Of a stretch of 42,519 nt of DNA, positions 21,193 through 33,785 are shown piece after piece (the stretch's first letter is position 1; each line of letters starts with the position of its first letter). Source of the stretch: Ophiostoma sp. CBS 140.51. Its lineage: Eukaryota; Ascomycota; Sordariomycetes; Ophiostomatales; Ophiostomataceae. The position numbers and the translations under genes were made by a program. Where the stretch lies: positions 1 through 42,519 of the forward strand of contig JANSLP010000282.1 of the NCBI GenBank assembly GCA_029298735.1, in the 5' to 3' direction. The notes under the pieces were generated by a model. That model saw nothing but the letters and a program-made list of their open reading frames with translations, ran no database searches and was not told where the DNA came from.

Positions 21193-21448
21193 AGAGACGG
21201 GCGCGGGCTCCTTCTTGGGCCACGGGGAGGCAAATTCCTACTCCTGGTGTAGCCCGGAGATTGCTCCAATGCCCTGTTTCGCGGTGCTAAAAAACTTGTT
21301 TCCCGACGCTTTTATTTTATCAGGGCCTGGCCGAGCTGGCCTTTCCCATTTCTGCCATTAGGATATTGCAACACGGTGAGCAGAAAAACAGGGCCGTGAG
21401 GGGAAGGCATGGCCTAGGCCAGGCCTGGAACCTAGAGCAAGACCCTGG

Positions 21449-21480
21449 ATGGAAGGAGAGTGGAATGGAAGGAGAGTGGA
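21449..21480 (+). repeat. perfect two-copy 16-bp tandem repeat
   Basis: The unit ATGGAAGGAGAGTGGA occurs at 21449-21464 and again at 21465-21480 without mismatch. It is purine-rich and non-coding. Confidence 0.85.
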
Positions 21481-22464
21481 AGAGAAAGGAGGGTCGCGCC
21501 TGCCCAGCTGCCGTTCTGGCAGCCGGCACAACCTCCGCTGTCTTGGATTTGTTAGGTTGCTCCTTCTGCCGCGTGGTTTTGGTCTGGCTCGTCTGGGTTT
21601 TGGTGTGACGTGGATACTCTTCAGTGCTTGCATAACCCCCCTCCCCAACGTGACATTCGAGGTTCGCCGTGCTTGCCAGTCCTTCCTAATTTTGACTCTT
21701 TGTCGTGTAGATCTATTTGATATTGACGATTCCTTTATGCCGAGCAACTACTACTATTGGCAGGAAAACGTTCGGCGGCCTCCATGATAATTCTACTGCC
21801 TGTTGTTCATTTTGTGGCAAATGTTCTTTCTCATGACCGTTTGGAAGTACTCAGGTACGACTATTCCTGACTGTAGAGGTGTACTTCCAGGTAAATTTGT
21901 AGATCTGTTTATTGGAATTCTTATTTTTTATTCATCTGTCAAAACTACTGTTGCCCAATGGCTTTTCCTCTTTCGTATCTTCATAGCGAGTATCCAGTAC
22001 GCCCAAATGCCCCTCTCCATGCCTGGCTGATGATGTTTTGTTTTTCTTCTTTCACTTCTTTCAAATGGTGCCCGTTCATCTTTCATAAAAACCAAGAACC
22101 CAGATAAAAATAAAACAACAAGTCGAAAGCGAACAAAAGGGACAGGAAACAAGAGCGAACAGAATCAAAGTACAAATCTCAAGCACTCAAAAGGAAAAGG
22201 GATGAACGAAATTATACCTCGCAAGCAGCCGACCCCTATGTGAAAAACTCTACCTAAAAATGGAGACAAGAACCAAAAGAAAAGTAACAAAAGAAATAAT
22301 CAAAGGGGGTGAAAAAAAAACAGACAACAAAATGGGGGTGTAAAGAGAGACAGGAGTGTATCTATGTATCATTATGTCCGTGCGTGCCATTCAGCACGCC
22401 AGCATCGTTGAGCCTAGTAAATTGACCGTCGCGCGTGGTATCCTTATTTTGATCATAACAGCCC

Positions 22465-25400
22465 TTACGTGAAGTAAGCGCTGATGGTCTGCTGCAGCTC
22501 CTGGGGAAACTGCTGCAGAAGCGGCGTCGCGTTGAGGCCAGACTCGGCCAGCATCTGCTTGGTCGCCTCCACCACGTGCTTGGCCGTCTCGCCGCGGAGC
22601 ACGTCTGCGCCAAGGCCCTGGGCGATAAAGGTGAAGACCTTGTCGGCCTGCGTCATGACAGCCGGGTGGCGCCTGTTGAAATAGGTCAGCTCACAGTCCT
22701 AGTTTGACCTTTCTTCTCATACTTGCACTGCGACTTATATAACTTACTTGGTGATCAGCTCGGACAGGTAGGCGTAGGCGTAGGGGGCCGCCTCCTCATC
22801 GTTCACGACGGGCAGGGTACCGACCCACTCCGTAACAACAGCATCGACATTCTGGACAGCGCTGGCGTTGAAGTGCAAGATCTTGGCAATGGCAGCGCAA
22901 GCGTTTTCTGTTGCGTAGACATTGTCCTCGTTCCGTGCGTCAGGGACAACAGTAGCCTGGAACAGGAACGGCACGCAGCCGCCCAGGAACTGGGCCCAGG
23001 CCTCACCACCGCGGTGAGCTGCAACACCGATACCGTATGCAGCCGCCTGGCGGATAGCGGGGGCAGGGTCCTTGCAGCCGTCGAGAAGGGGTTGCGTGAT
23101 GTAGTTGGCATAGTGGATGCTGTTGGCGCCGCAGTACTCAACGACGTCGTCCATGATGCAGAGACCCCACTGCCGTTGACTAGGGTCCTCTGCCTTCAGG
23201 AAAGTCTCGTACGCTGACATCAGGCGCTCCCATGGCCGCAGGAAATCGGAGCCGTGGTACTTGAACACCACGTGGAACGCCTTGCTCATGTCCGAGAGGA
23301 GCGTCTGGTCGTCCTCGAGGGCCAGCAGGAGATCCTCGTCCTCGTCCTCGGCATCCTCAGCGGTGGCATTGCGCTTGTCCTCCTCACGCTGCACCACGCG
23401 GTCGCGGTAGTCCTCAAGCGTCGACTGGACCGAATCAATGAACTTGTTCATGTGGTCTGCCGTCAGGCACGCCCGGCCAAGGACCTCGACCGACTCATAG
23501 AAGCACTGGTACATCTCGGCCAGGGTGTCGATGGCGGGCTCAGCCGTAAGAACCTCGAGAAGCTTGTCCACGGTGCTGTTCCAAAGAGCAGTCATCTCGT
23601 TGGACTGGGAACCGAAAGCCTTCTTGTACGAGTTCAGCAGCTGCGGGACCAGGCGGGCAGACACGTAGCGCACAGGGTCGTGGAAGAAGAACGCCAGACC
23701 AGGAAGGGCAATCTCCTTCATAATCTCAGCGACATAGGGGGCGAAAGCGGCCTCAAGGACCTGAGCGTACACAACGAGAAGCTCAATGGCCATGTGCTTG
23801 TCGTCCATGCTGCTCGTCTTGATACCAATCATTTTGCCCTTGAGAGGCAACAGCTCCCAGCCCTCCTCTTGCTGAAGCTGGTCAGCCTGCTCCTCGTCGT
23901 CAAGGAGCTGGATATCGGCCTTGGCGCTAGCCAGTACCAACAGCGGGGGCATGACGGTGGGAAGGAACGGCATAAAGTCAGAGCCCATGACACGGCACAT
24001 ACGGCCCCACGAGTGCATCAGGTACTGGCCCTGCGGGTCGTCCGCATCCGTCAAACCGTTCTGGATGTTGGCCAGGAGCTGGACCAGCTCTAGAGCGTCG
24101 TTACCGAGGCGTTCTTTGCCGACGGCAAGGGCGATCAGAGTCGCGCACTCCATGGCCTTGGCACGCAGCAACCGGTACTCCTTCTCGGTCTCGCGGCGCA
24201 GCACGTTGACCAGAAGGGGCATGAGGGTATCGTAGTACTTGCCGAAAGCCTGCTCAGCAGCATCGGCAATGGTGGCAATGGTGGAGAGGGCCTGCTCCTG
24301 GACGTAGCGCTTCTCGTTCTGGAGAAGGTTGAACAAGTGGCTCAGGAGGTCGTCCAGGTATGGCTCGAGAACGCTCTTCTCAGCCTCCTCGCAGAAGTTG
24401 ACGAGCGCAGCAGCGGCATGCGACTTGACACGGGCCTCGGGCGAGTCAAGCACGGGGATAATCGCCTTGAGGACGACGTCGTAGTACTCGCGCTGCATGG
24501 TGGGCGCAAAGTCGGTGCTCATCTGGCCGAGGGCGTTGCAGCCGGCCCAGCGGACGCGCGGGTGGGGGTCCTTAAGAGCAGGAACAACCAGGTTGAGGAC
24601 CTGCTGCAGCTCGCCGAGCATCAGATCGCGGCAGCCTTCTGAGATTGCACTAATGGCCATGAGAGCGGCATGGCGATCGCGCCACGCGGTCGAGCCAATC
24701 ATGCGCGGCAACCAGCTGAATGTAGGGGCCAGAATGACGGCGCCACCGAGCTTGTTGGCGAGACGGTCCATGCACTGCTCGCCAGCGACGTGATTGGAGT
24801 CGTTCTCGTCCTGGTCGAGGTCGTCGGCGGCAAGCCACTCGGCGGCATCGTCGTCGTCCTCGCCCAGGTCGGTCATTAAGCTCAGACACTGGGTGATCAT
24901 GTCGTTCACGTAGGTCTCGTCCTTCTTGCACATCGACGGTGAATAATCGGCAAAGGTGGCCATCAGCTCGAGCGCGTTCTGGCGACAGCCATCGGTAAAC
25001 TCCTTGTCCTGGATGACAGAGACGCTGAACTTGACAAGGACGTTGAAAACGGGGCGGAACATCTTGGGCGAGGTACCGGCGAGATCGATCAGTGAGATAA
25101 GGGCGTTGCCAAGGTCGTCGGAATCGTGGGACTCCTTGATGGGAGGGAGGACGTTAAGCATCTCCGGCAGGAGACCAAAGAACTTGGGCTGGCTCTTCTT
25201 CTTCAAGCCACGGAAGAAGGACGCGAAGGCCTCCATAGCCGCAATACGGACCTGCATTGGTTGTTAGCCGTCTCCTGCTTCAATCATTCTCAGGATATTC
25301 ACTTCGTGTATGGGAATTTCTGCGTACTGAGACCGACTCGTCCTTGAAGCCGCGCGAGAAGGCTTCAGCGACGGCATCTTCGTGAGTCTTCTCAATGATG

Positions 25401-26160
25401 CCCGGCGTCGAGGTGAAGACGCGGTAGGCAGTCTCGCGCTTTCCAGAGTCGGGAGCCATGCTCATCTGGAAGAGGATCTGGAGGAGCTCAGTCCATGGCT
25501 GGTCTGTATTCAAATGGTTAGCTACGTCGGCCTCAATGCCTCGACTGAAGCTTGCTGCAAAGACTCACCGTTTTCTGTGTACTGTCTCGCGACCTCAGCA
25601 ATGGCATCACTGATCTTGTTCCGGACGCTGCGGTCGGTCTCTGCAGACAGAACCTCGAGCAGCTTCTGGCGGATGACCTCCGCCTGTGCGGTCGGCAGGC
25701 CGAAGAAGATCTCAATGGCATCGCCTTGCTCGTTCTTACGCGTCTTGGACGCGATTCTCCGGAAAATGACGGCAGCGAAGGAGCGGAACTATTACAATGA
25801 CATAGTTAGCAGTCTGATAGAGTGTGAAACGGGATGGTCACGTCCGGTGACCGTTCAAAGCGCGTTTTGGGCTCCCGAACGGGCCTGTCCAAACGACAAC
25901 CTGGGTCCACCCCGCGTTGAAGCTAAGGGACCGCTTTCGTACGTGCCCAACGCAACAACGCCAGTAGATGTACGCACACTGTTCGATGCCTGGCTGCCGA
26001 CCTGCTCGGCAAGGCCCATCAGCAGCGCATCGGGGCGCGGGACAGTCCAGTTGTTCTGGAGGTGCTCTTCGGCCTGTGACCGGATGGCGTTGTCGGCCGA
26101 CTGCAGCGCCTGCAGGAGCTGCGAGAGCTCAAGGACCAGGTCCGGCGGAAGAAGAGACAT
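22465..26160 (-). CDS. kap121: karyopherin beta, Kap121/Pse1 (importin-5 type)
   Basis: Five coding exons: 26160-25978, 25788-25569, 25503-25328, 25251-22748 and 22672-22465, giving 1096 residues, matching yeast Kap121 and human importin-5. This nuclear import receptor carries ribosomal proteins, histones and transcription factors through pores and releases them on RanGTP. The whole protein is HEAT repeats. Visible landmarks are the FAAVIFRRIASKTRK block (about 64-78), the acidic EDDDDAAEWL loop (about 324-333) that in the family inserts in the RanGTP/cargo surface, and HPRVRWAGCNALGQ-type repeats. Introns are 189, 65, 76 and 75 nt with GT..AG ends; all joins keep frame and restore conserved sequence (for example TENDQPWTELL and ELITKRHPAV). 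The first intron donor, GTGCGT, is the weakest boundary. The gene is divergent from sds23. Confidence 0.95.
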
Positions 26161-28272
26161 CGTGAGACGCGACGGCGGGAAGTGGGAGTTCGAGAAGAGC
26201 GTAGGGCGCAAACGCAGAGAACAGGCAGCGGATGCCCGTTGGCGATGTTGGTGTTGGCCTTTTTGTCCGCTCGAAAGGAGGAAGAGGAGGGGTCAAACAC
26301 GGCTGTTCGCCCTCTTTTCTATGGGATACCCAAAATTATGGGCTGTAAATCGTGTTGGGAGCTGTGTTTGGTCGGCTTGGTGGGATCGCGACCCGGACGA
26401 GACAAATGTGCTGGTGTTTGTGTTGCGATATTGGTGCACTTGAAGGGAGGAAGTCGAAGTAGAGTAAAAAAAAAAAATACTGGAGGGGGAAACACAAGGA
26501 GACAAAAATTGTAGCGTGAAGAGCGGGGCAGGAAAGAGCGATTCGATAGGGAAGGAAGGCGCTATTCGGCGGCGGCGGTGGGAAAATCGAAATAAAAACC
26601 AGACAAGCTAAAATTAAGAGATTAAAGAGCCGAAAGGAAGCAGATAAAAAGAGAATACTAAGAACCGCAATGTTCACTTCTTTCTTGTCTTTACATACGG
26701 AAGAAATGGACAAACGCATATGTCCTGGCAGACGAAATTGTCTCAACGCGACTCTCTACTCTAGGGCAGAAGAAACAAAGAGCACCTTCCCTGTGTGTTG
26801 ACCTTAAAAGACATCTATTAATATTATGGCCAGGCCCCCTTCTTTCCTCTAGCGCTCGTTTTCGCGTATGCACACATACAGGGAAGGATCGCGGTGGGCG
26901 ATAAGATAGGGCAGGGCCTTAAACGGCGGGGTTGTTGCCCGTTTTGTTGTTGTTTTGGTTGGACCATAACGCGCGCGCGGGAGGGGGGCCGCTACTGTCT
27001 TTTTTCAGTGTATGCCACTGTATCAGTGTGCTCGACGGCCGGCCTGGTCTGGCGATTTGAAGAGAAAGTGCGATGGACAGACATGTATTTTGCCTGTGGC
27101 CACAACTGTGCTGGCTGGCCACCCACTTGTTTGCCCCTGCCATCTCTGGCCATTTTTTCAGCAGCGCATTGCCAATTGTTCTGTGAAGGAAAGAATACGT
27201 CAAACCAATGGGTGCTTTTACTAAAAGGCATTCGGCAAGTACAGAATATTATAAAAGCCAAGCATACACTGGAGTGAATTATGATAGCATTATCTTCTGC
27301 GTCCGTGTCGAATGGTTCGGTAAGAAATTCAATGAATCAATGTCGAGGCAGCAGTGAATCCTGGCTGATCACCTGCTCATGGCAGCATTTGAGCCTTTCG
27401 CCCTCCAAATCGCATGTTCAGGCAGTATTTTCAGTATGTATATTTGCCACAAAAGATATAATGCCCCCAGGCACGTGAAGAGGCTTCCATCACTGTGATA
27501 GCACCATCCAACGCATGTTAGTAACAAGAACCGACAGACAACACCAGGGGATGATTGATGGCTGTTGCGAAACCGTTCTTTCCGCAAGAGACTAGACAGC
27601 TGACGTCGTTGTTCGTTGTGGTGGTTGCCACTAGCCAATGAGCTTCATTGCTCTTGCCCCGCGTCCAGTTGGAGGACCGATCTTTAGGAAGTCACGCTGG
27701 TGGCCCTTCCCTCTCTCCCCAGTGTCTGCTTCTGTTTTTTGCTTCTTTATGATGTGCTCCCTTGTTAAAACTCAAATCCTAATTCCCTGGCCTTTTCGCA
27801 CATTCATATCACCGCCAATTGAGCCATCTTCTCTCCCCCATCCCGTCTTTTGCATTGACAAAGGTGGTGCCATTTCATCTTCGCTTGGCGTCGCCCGACC
27901 AGCTCCTCGCGCAAGCCTTGTCCCCTCACCACGGCGCACGGCTGCTAGCTCTCCACTAGCATTGCCTCATTGCCGACCTCTCCCCAGCTCCTCTTTGCCG
28001 CCGCCAGATTTTTCCTAGACCACGAGACATTTCTGCCCTTTTCCTCTCTTTTCCAGTTGAATGAGCGTTTAAATTGTCACGAAAGTCAGCTACACAATCG
28101 GTTCAGGTCCGAGCGAAACACAAAGCACAAGGCACCCAGGCCAATTCCTCAATCGATCATCGGCGTATTAGGCCTCCAGGCAGCAAACAAACTGATTTGT
28201 ACCCCACCACTCGACGTCACTGATCACAGAAACTACAATACTTGACATAACGACAAACCAACTGTGTTGGAT
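26161..28272. other. 2.1 kb divergent promoter region
   Basis: It separates the starts of the karyopherin gene (-) and sds23 (+) and should hold both promoters. No gene is supported. A run of A near 26467 and pyrimidine-rich stretches at 27.7-28.0 kb on the + strand are visible. A three-codon ATG frame at 28061-28072 could be a minor uORF of sds23. Confidence 0.6.
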
Positions 28273-30174
28273 ATGGACTCATCTACGCCGCCGACCACGG
28301 AGCGCGCCGGAAGCGGCAGCAGCTCCGCCTCCAGCTTGACAAACCCAGGCGGTGCCGCCCAAGCTGCTGTTCCCGGATCCGCCGCTGCCGCCGTTCCTGA
28401 ACGGTCGCCCTCTCGCTCGAGTTTGCGGCACTCTCACTCCTCGTCGTCTCACCGCCATAGCTTCGCCGAGAACCTGAGAAACCCGCCGCCGTCTCCCCGC
28501 TCTCTTCGGCAACCAACATTCGCAACGCAAGTCCAGGGCCTGCTCAACCACCCGCCGCCCCAGCGGCAGCCAAACCCCCGCTTTGCTGGCCGTGACTGGC
28601 ACGACATCTCACTCGGCGAGCTAGTTTCGGAGGAGGATATCAGATGGGCGAGCCTCGACACAAGCGTGGAAGACTGCACAAAGGTAGGCGGGACATTAAT
28701 GGTGGGAAAGGAGTCCAATATCAGGATTCGAGTGAGCTGACAGTTTCAGACCCTCCTCAGAAACAATAACACTGCGGGCGCCGTGCTCGTCCGCAATGGA
28801 GCGTCCGACAAGATGGCCATCTCGACCTTCGACTACAGCGACCTCAATGCGTACCTTCTCGTCGTCATCGGTATGGCCAGCCCAGACCCGGAGCATGTGG
28901 CCGCCTGCCAGAGCATTGCACAACGGGCACAAGAACGTGTCGCCATTCCCATCCGGGACGTCCTGCCCGTCTGCCACAAGGAGCCAATTGCGACTCTGAC
29001 CTACAACGACGATCTTCTCGCCGCTATTGAGGTCTTTGGTAGCGGCGCCCGTCGTGTGATTGTTACCAACCCCAATGGCACGGAAGTCGTGGGTGTTCTG
29101 AGCCAGCTGCACCTGATCCAGTTCTTCTGGAACGAAGCTGTCAACTTCCCACAGATCGACCGGCTTTATGCCTCTACCCTGCGGGACCTCCGTATCGGCT
29201 CACAGGAAATTATTGCCATCAAGTAAGTGGTACTTTCCCAATCATCTTTGTGAATAATCAGTCAGCTAACTCGGCACCTTTCACCTACAGCGCCGACCGT
29301 CCCCTCTCGGATGCCCTAACCCTGATGAACAGCGAGGGTCTGACATCTGTTGCAGTTGTAGATAACGGACTCAATGTCGTAGGCAACATATCGACGAGAG
29401 ATGTCCAGCACCTCACCTCTGTCGCAAGCTTCCCTCTGCTGCAGTCCTCCTGCATGCACTTCATTTCTGTCATTCTTTCAGAACGCGGTGTTGAAGAGGG
29501 TCGTGACTCCTTCCCTGTCTTCCATGTTAACCCGTACTCGACCCTTGCTCACACTGTGGCGAAGCTGGTGGCCACCCGGGCACACCGTATGTGGGTCGTC
29601 GACTCACTGTCCCCGTCGCCTTCGGCACCACATACCCCACTTCTCTCGCCCGTCCAGACGACATCTTCCTCGGTATCCAGCGCCAGCATCGCCACCCCGT
29701 CCGGCCCTGGCCACTCAAGAACACCAAGTGGTGCAGGAATCCTCGGTAGCCCCGCCACGACCACAAATGGCACAAGCGAGGGCGGACACGCGCGTCGCGA
29801 ATCGACTGTCCTCACGTCCTCTGCAACGACTGCGGCCCCGCCGCATTCTCCTATCCCTGCTTCTAGTGGTAACGGAGGCAACGTTCCCGGATTCGCCTCG
29901 GTTCCGGCATCCGCCCTTCCGGGAGCACACCTGTCAGGCCGTCTGAGTGGTGTTGTCTCGCTCACAGATATCCTTAACCTGTTTGCAAAGACAACGGGCC
30001 TCCGTCCCAGCGATCCGGCTGACATCCGGGCTCGGCGGCGGCGCAGCAGCAGTATGTATTCAGAGCCCAGAGAAAAACTACAAAATTGATTTACTGACCA
30101 AAATCTCCATTTTAGGCAGTTCACTGCGCCCCAGCCTTGACGGCGTGAGAACCAGTGTGGACTTGAGGCGGTAA
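28273..30174 (+). CDS. sds23: Sds23-family CBS-domain protein, PP2A-type phosphatase inhibitor
   Basis: Four coding exons: 28273-28683, 28750-29222, 29291-30051 and 30116-30174, giving 567 residues. Introns of 66, 68 and 64 nt keep frame. In fission yeast Sds23 restrains PP2A-related phosphatases and supports division under low glucose; its CBS repeats resemble the AMPK gamma subunit. Here a Ser/Pro/Ala-rich N tail (1-105) is followed by four CBS motifs at roughly 115-190, 200-265, 283-345 and 370-525. The fourth is split by a disordered Ser/Pro/Thr/Gly insert of about 105 residues (400-508), after which GVVSLTDILNLF (515-526) resumes the fold. The C terminus is basic and Ser-rich (RRRRSSSSS..RTSVDLRR), and the last exon supplies its conserved end. 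ATG 28273 is the first in-frame ATG. Both joins around exon 2 restore conserved residues. Confidence 0.93.
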
Positions 30175-30728
30175 AAGATGCAATATTGTTGCACGATTGA
30201 TAGTAGTTTGACATTGGCAGCTCCGAGGACGTCTTCTGCAGACGACTGGACACAACAAATTGTCGACAGATTGCACGGCACAGTTACATTAAGCTACATT
30301 GGCTTCTTATCGAGAAACGTTGGTCATGAAACATGGAAACGCAATGCATATTTTAATTGTTATTTTTTTCTCCATTTCCCACTTTGGTTTCACGGCGCAC
30401 TAGTATCTGCTTTTGATAGAAAACGATTATTGATATTTTTGTTCATAACGTCGTGACTGTCCCAACCAGTGATGGCCGGCCTGCTGTGTACTCAATGCGC
30501 GACGGTGTCTGCCGTGCACGCTAGGATACCCCTTCTAAGTTTGTCCTCATGCTGGCAAAATTATAATCCCAGCCAGTGCTAAAGGACACCGGGGGTTCTC
30601 GTGTTTCACCCTCGGCTCGGCGCTGATTTGGCTGGCGGTCGTATGCCTTTTGAATTTCGCAGAGGTCAAAGAGACAACCTATTCTCTATTTGTATATTCC
30701 TTCCTCGTGGAGATTGCCCCAATACAAA
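30175..30728. other. convergent 3' region
   Basis: This 554-base spacer lies between sds23 (+) and bud20 (-). It is AT-rich, presumably the two 3' UTRs, with nothing else recognised. Confidence 0.6.
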
Positions 30729-31217
30729 TCATAACGACATGATCGCATCAGCAGGCGCCGAAAGTGCCGTTGGTGCCTTGACATCGGTCTCACCGGCCGT
30801 CGTACCAGTGGTGCTCACAGAGAGCGGTTTTGAGTAAATCTTGGTTTGCGGGCCGTTGTCGGTGTGCAGACCAATAGCAGCCTCGGCCTCGCGCTGTGTG
30901 TAGGCGCCCTCGGCCAGCTGCTTGAGGCGGCGCTTGTGCGGCTTGGCCAGCTGGTGCTTGGACAAGGCAAACTCGGTCTCAAACCATTTGGCGCAGGCGA
31001 TGCAGTAGTGACGGCCAAGACCCGGCAGGTCCTCGGAGGCCTTGGTGGCCTTGAAGCGGTCGAGATGGGCGGGCGACAGGAGGTCGTTGGCGATCTCGTC
31101 AACGTCTCTGGAAAACAAAGATTAGGATAGGGTCGCGGGAGTCAATATGGTAATGAACTGGTCTTACCTCGTCTTCCGCCGGGTCTTTGTGAGGGTCTTC
31201 TTGTTGGCGGTTCCCAT
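30729..31217 (-). CDS. bud20: Bud20-like C2H2 zinc-finger protein (ZNF593 family)
   Basis: Two coding exons, 31217-31168 and 31107-30729, give 142 residues. The 60-nt intron runs GTAAGA to TTTCCAG and splits an arginine codon. Bud20 shuttles with the pre-60S particle and helps its export from the nucleus; its yeast name comes from a bud-site phenotype. The basic N terminus (KKTLTKTRRKTRDVDEI) and the single finger C52-X2-C55-X12-H68-X5-H74 followed by KRRLKQL match the family closely. The C-terminal third (about 100-142) is low complexity, rich in Ser, Thr and Ala. The short first exon is needed: the second exon alone lacks the conserved basic start. It is slightly shorter than yeast Bud20 (166 residues). 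Confidence 0.93.
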
Positions 31218-33785
31218 TGTGACTGGTTTGCGTGGATGTATTAACAGGGGTTGTTGACAGAATACACACTACAGTTGACGTTCGTGATGGTGAATGTTGA
31301 TAGAGATCAGTGGGGTCTGGATATCGACTTTGATATTTTTTTCTTATCGAGCGCTTATCGCGAGTCTCGATTTCTTATCGGTGGCCCACAGTTGCCTTAT
31401 CCGCGAAAAAGTTGGCCCGCACAGAGCAGGTGCTCTGTTGGGACTGAAGGACAGGCCCCACTACGAGGCGACCAGTAAAGGCGGCGTGAAACAGTATTAC
31501 GTCGGCGCTGAACATCGGTCGATTTGGCACTCACGTGCCACCACTAACTTCTCCAGATTTTCGTGTAATACAAAGCACTACAAGAGCTCGGTCGCACCTG
31601 CCCAGTTAACTGCCCCTCAATCTTCAGGATATTCGCAAGGCAGGCACGCAATTGACAGATCAGGGGACCTGCGGAACTTAGTTTTCATATATTGGAGCCT
31701 TTTCTGCTTTTTTTTTTCTCTTCCATCATCGGCCACCGGCGAACGCACAACGGCAATATTGAGAAGCAATTGAATTGAATTTTGGCCGCAAGGCGCTGTT
31801 CGGACGATCGGATTCAGCGCGGCCACTTCGTATTTACTCGGAAACCCGTCTGGCTGCCGAGATGGCCCAGGCGCTTTCCACCTTTTCCCAGCGCACACGC
31901 CCCTAAAAGTCCACTAAAAGGGTAAAAATGGACAGCCAAACGACACCAAAATGGCCACGAAAGAAATTTCTCCACCCAAACCTGGTCTCCAGACCAAACA
32001 AAACGGATTGAAAACGATGCTTTTCGCAGCCGTGACTGGTGGGCGCTGCCATTCTGTGGGGAGAGAGGGGCGCCAAAAAAAAAAAAAAGAGGGACCGCTA
32101 CGGAACTCCAGAACATGAGCGCTCCTGCGCCTCCAAGAGACTGAGAAGTGTCGCAGGTACTTTCAGGTACAGCGAGCGTCTGATCGTGGTCGTTCCTGCC
32201 TACGATGCTGGGATGGCCGTCGAAATCTCTTCACCTTCCGTCGCGTTTCGGGAGAGGATTGCCGGGACAACTGGCCGTTCCTTCCCCTATTGAGGCATTT
32301 TGCTCGGTTGAAAGCGCCTGGAAGCACACCTCTAGCCGACAGGAACAGAGGTGTATCGGTCGCACCTGCCGTCCATCTTCGCGCCCAGCGAATGGAAGAC
32401 GCTGCTTTATGATGCGCTCACGACGATTTGATGCTGATTCAGTATCGTGCATTTCCTGCAGAGTTTTCGTCGTTTTGGCCACGGAGGTTGATTTCTCTTA
32501 CGAGGCTCAATGCTACTGGCCTTTGCTGTTTGCCTGTGTCTTTGGTGTCTTTGAGCGCCTTGTCTTCGTTCTGTTTGTCGTCTGTTTGGCTGGCCAGGCC
32601 TTTTGTGCGGCTTACACGCTGGTGATTACTGGAGGCGCGGTGCACCTCCCCACTGTACGCCAAGCTCCACTGGGGTCGCTCTTGTGCCGGTCGGTCGTAA
32701 ATACTTCGTAAACACGGCAACAACCAATTCACAACCGCAGCATTCCCCAAAACAGCGACGTCGCGGCCTGTGAGGCCACCCCTGAATAGAATTGCTCATG
32801 TGCCTGCATGCGTCAGATTCTGCAAGAAATGAACGACACATTTCGACATTGCCACATTGCATTTTTCGAAATTGGAGGCGAGAAAAATCAGGAACTGAAG
32901 TGCAACCCTGATCATCTCAATGTGTGCGTCCCGCATGTTAATTTTTGCCTCGTTCTCAATTTTACGCCCATCGCGCCTGCCTGCAACTTTGCCTGCAACT
33001 TCCTCGGCCAATTGCTGCTTTGGTGGTCTCGCACGGGGCAAGAGCGGCGCAAAGTACCACTGCCACCAGAAATTTATGGAGTATTTACGAGCGAGGCATG
33101 GGCAGGTGCGATCGTACGGGCTGTGGCCAGGCCAGGCTTGTGACGTTCCCACACAGCGCACTATTGGGCAGCCCTCCAGTTCCACCCCTGCCCTGCAACA
33201 ATAATCCAATCGCGCTGATTCGTCCGCTCGCCCGCCTTGTTCGTTTGTCGTCATAGCCGAGGAGAATACCAGTGCCGCCCGGCGAGGGGTGGCTCTTCCC
33301 CCATACAAACCGCCCATGATTGTGCTTTGCCCGCTAGCCAGGAAAAGCCGAACGGCCGTCTCCTCTGTCATCCTTCTCCATCGCTCCTGCTGTTTATCTG
33401 TGTGTTTTAGCGCACGCCTGCTAAAACACCTCGTTTTGTCTTCTTTGATCGCCCATCGCCCTTTCCTTGTCCACTCCCCCCCCTCCCCGCCGCCAACTCC
33501 CGCATTTTCGTTTCCTATTTCCTCCCTTTCTCTTATTTTTTCGGCTCTTCCCACAATTTCTTTCTTTCTCCTCTTCCCTTTTCTTCTTTTTCTTCCTTTC
33601 GATTCCTCTCGTGAGCGTCTTTTGTCTTTCTTCACTCTCCCCTCTACCCAATTCGTGCTGCATCGCTCAGCTTACCTTCACACACACCTTATCTCTCTCC
33701 TCTATCTTGAGCTTCATTGCCCGGAGATAGAGTCGTGAGTGAGCACTTTGTGAGAGTTTGACGAACACACATTTACACATACACA
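31218..33785. other. 2.6 kb divergent promoter region
   Basis: It lies between bud20 (-) and aconitase (+). No gene is supported. A14 occurs at 32075-32088. CCAAT at 33206-33210 could serve the CCAAT-binding complex, which with HapX controls iron-dependent aconitase genes in Aspergillus, but I see no correctly spaced HapX half-site. From about 33440 to 33720 the + strand is strongly C/T-rich, typical of the core promoter and leader of highly expressed fungal genes. No ATG lies between this tract and the aconitase start. Confidence 0.6.

Larger units (their letters stand above)
18526..22464. other. 3.9 kb wc-1 upstream region
   Basis: No protein gene is supported on either strand. The part next to wc-1 should contain its leader and promoter, which are long in Neurospora. 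Paired CGATN elements lie at 18592-18611 and 20067-20081. The right part holds a T29 tract (21162-21190), a 16-bp tandem duplication (21449-21480) and a 10-bp palindrome GGCCTAGGCC (21411-21420). Bases 22080-22464 are A-rich on the + strand and should include the 3' UTR of the karyopherin gene. Confidence 0.6.

Noticed and set aside
22723..24093. Open frames antisense to the karyopherin gene
   Set aside because: Shadows of a clear HEAT-repeat coding sequence on the minus strand.
33206..33240. CCAAT-complex/HapX iron-response site for aconitase
   Set aside because: CCAAT is present, but no half-site fits the expected 11-12 base spacing; kept only as a possible CCAAT box.
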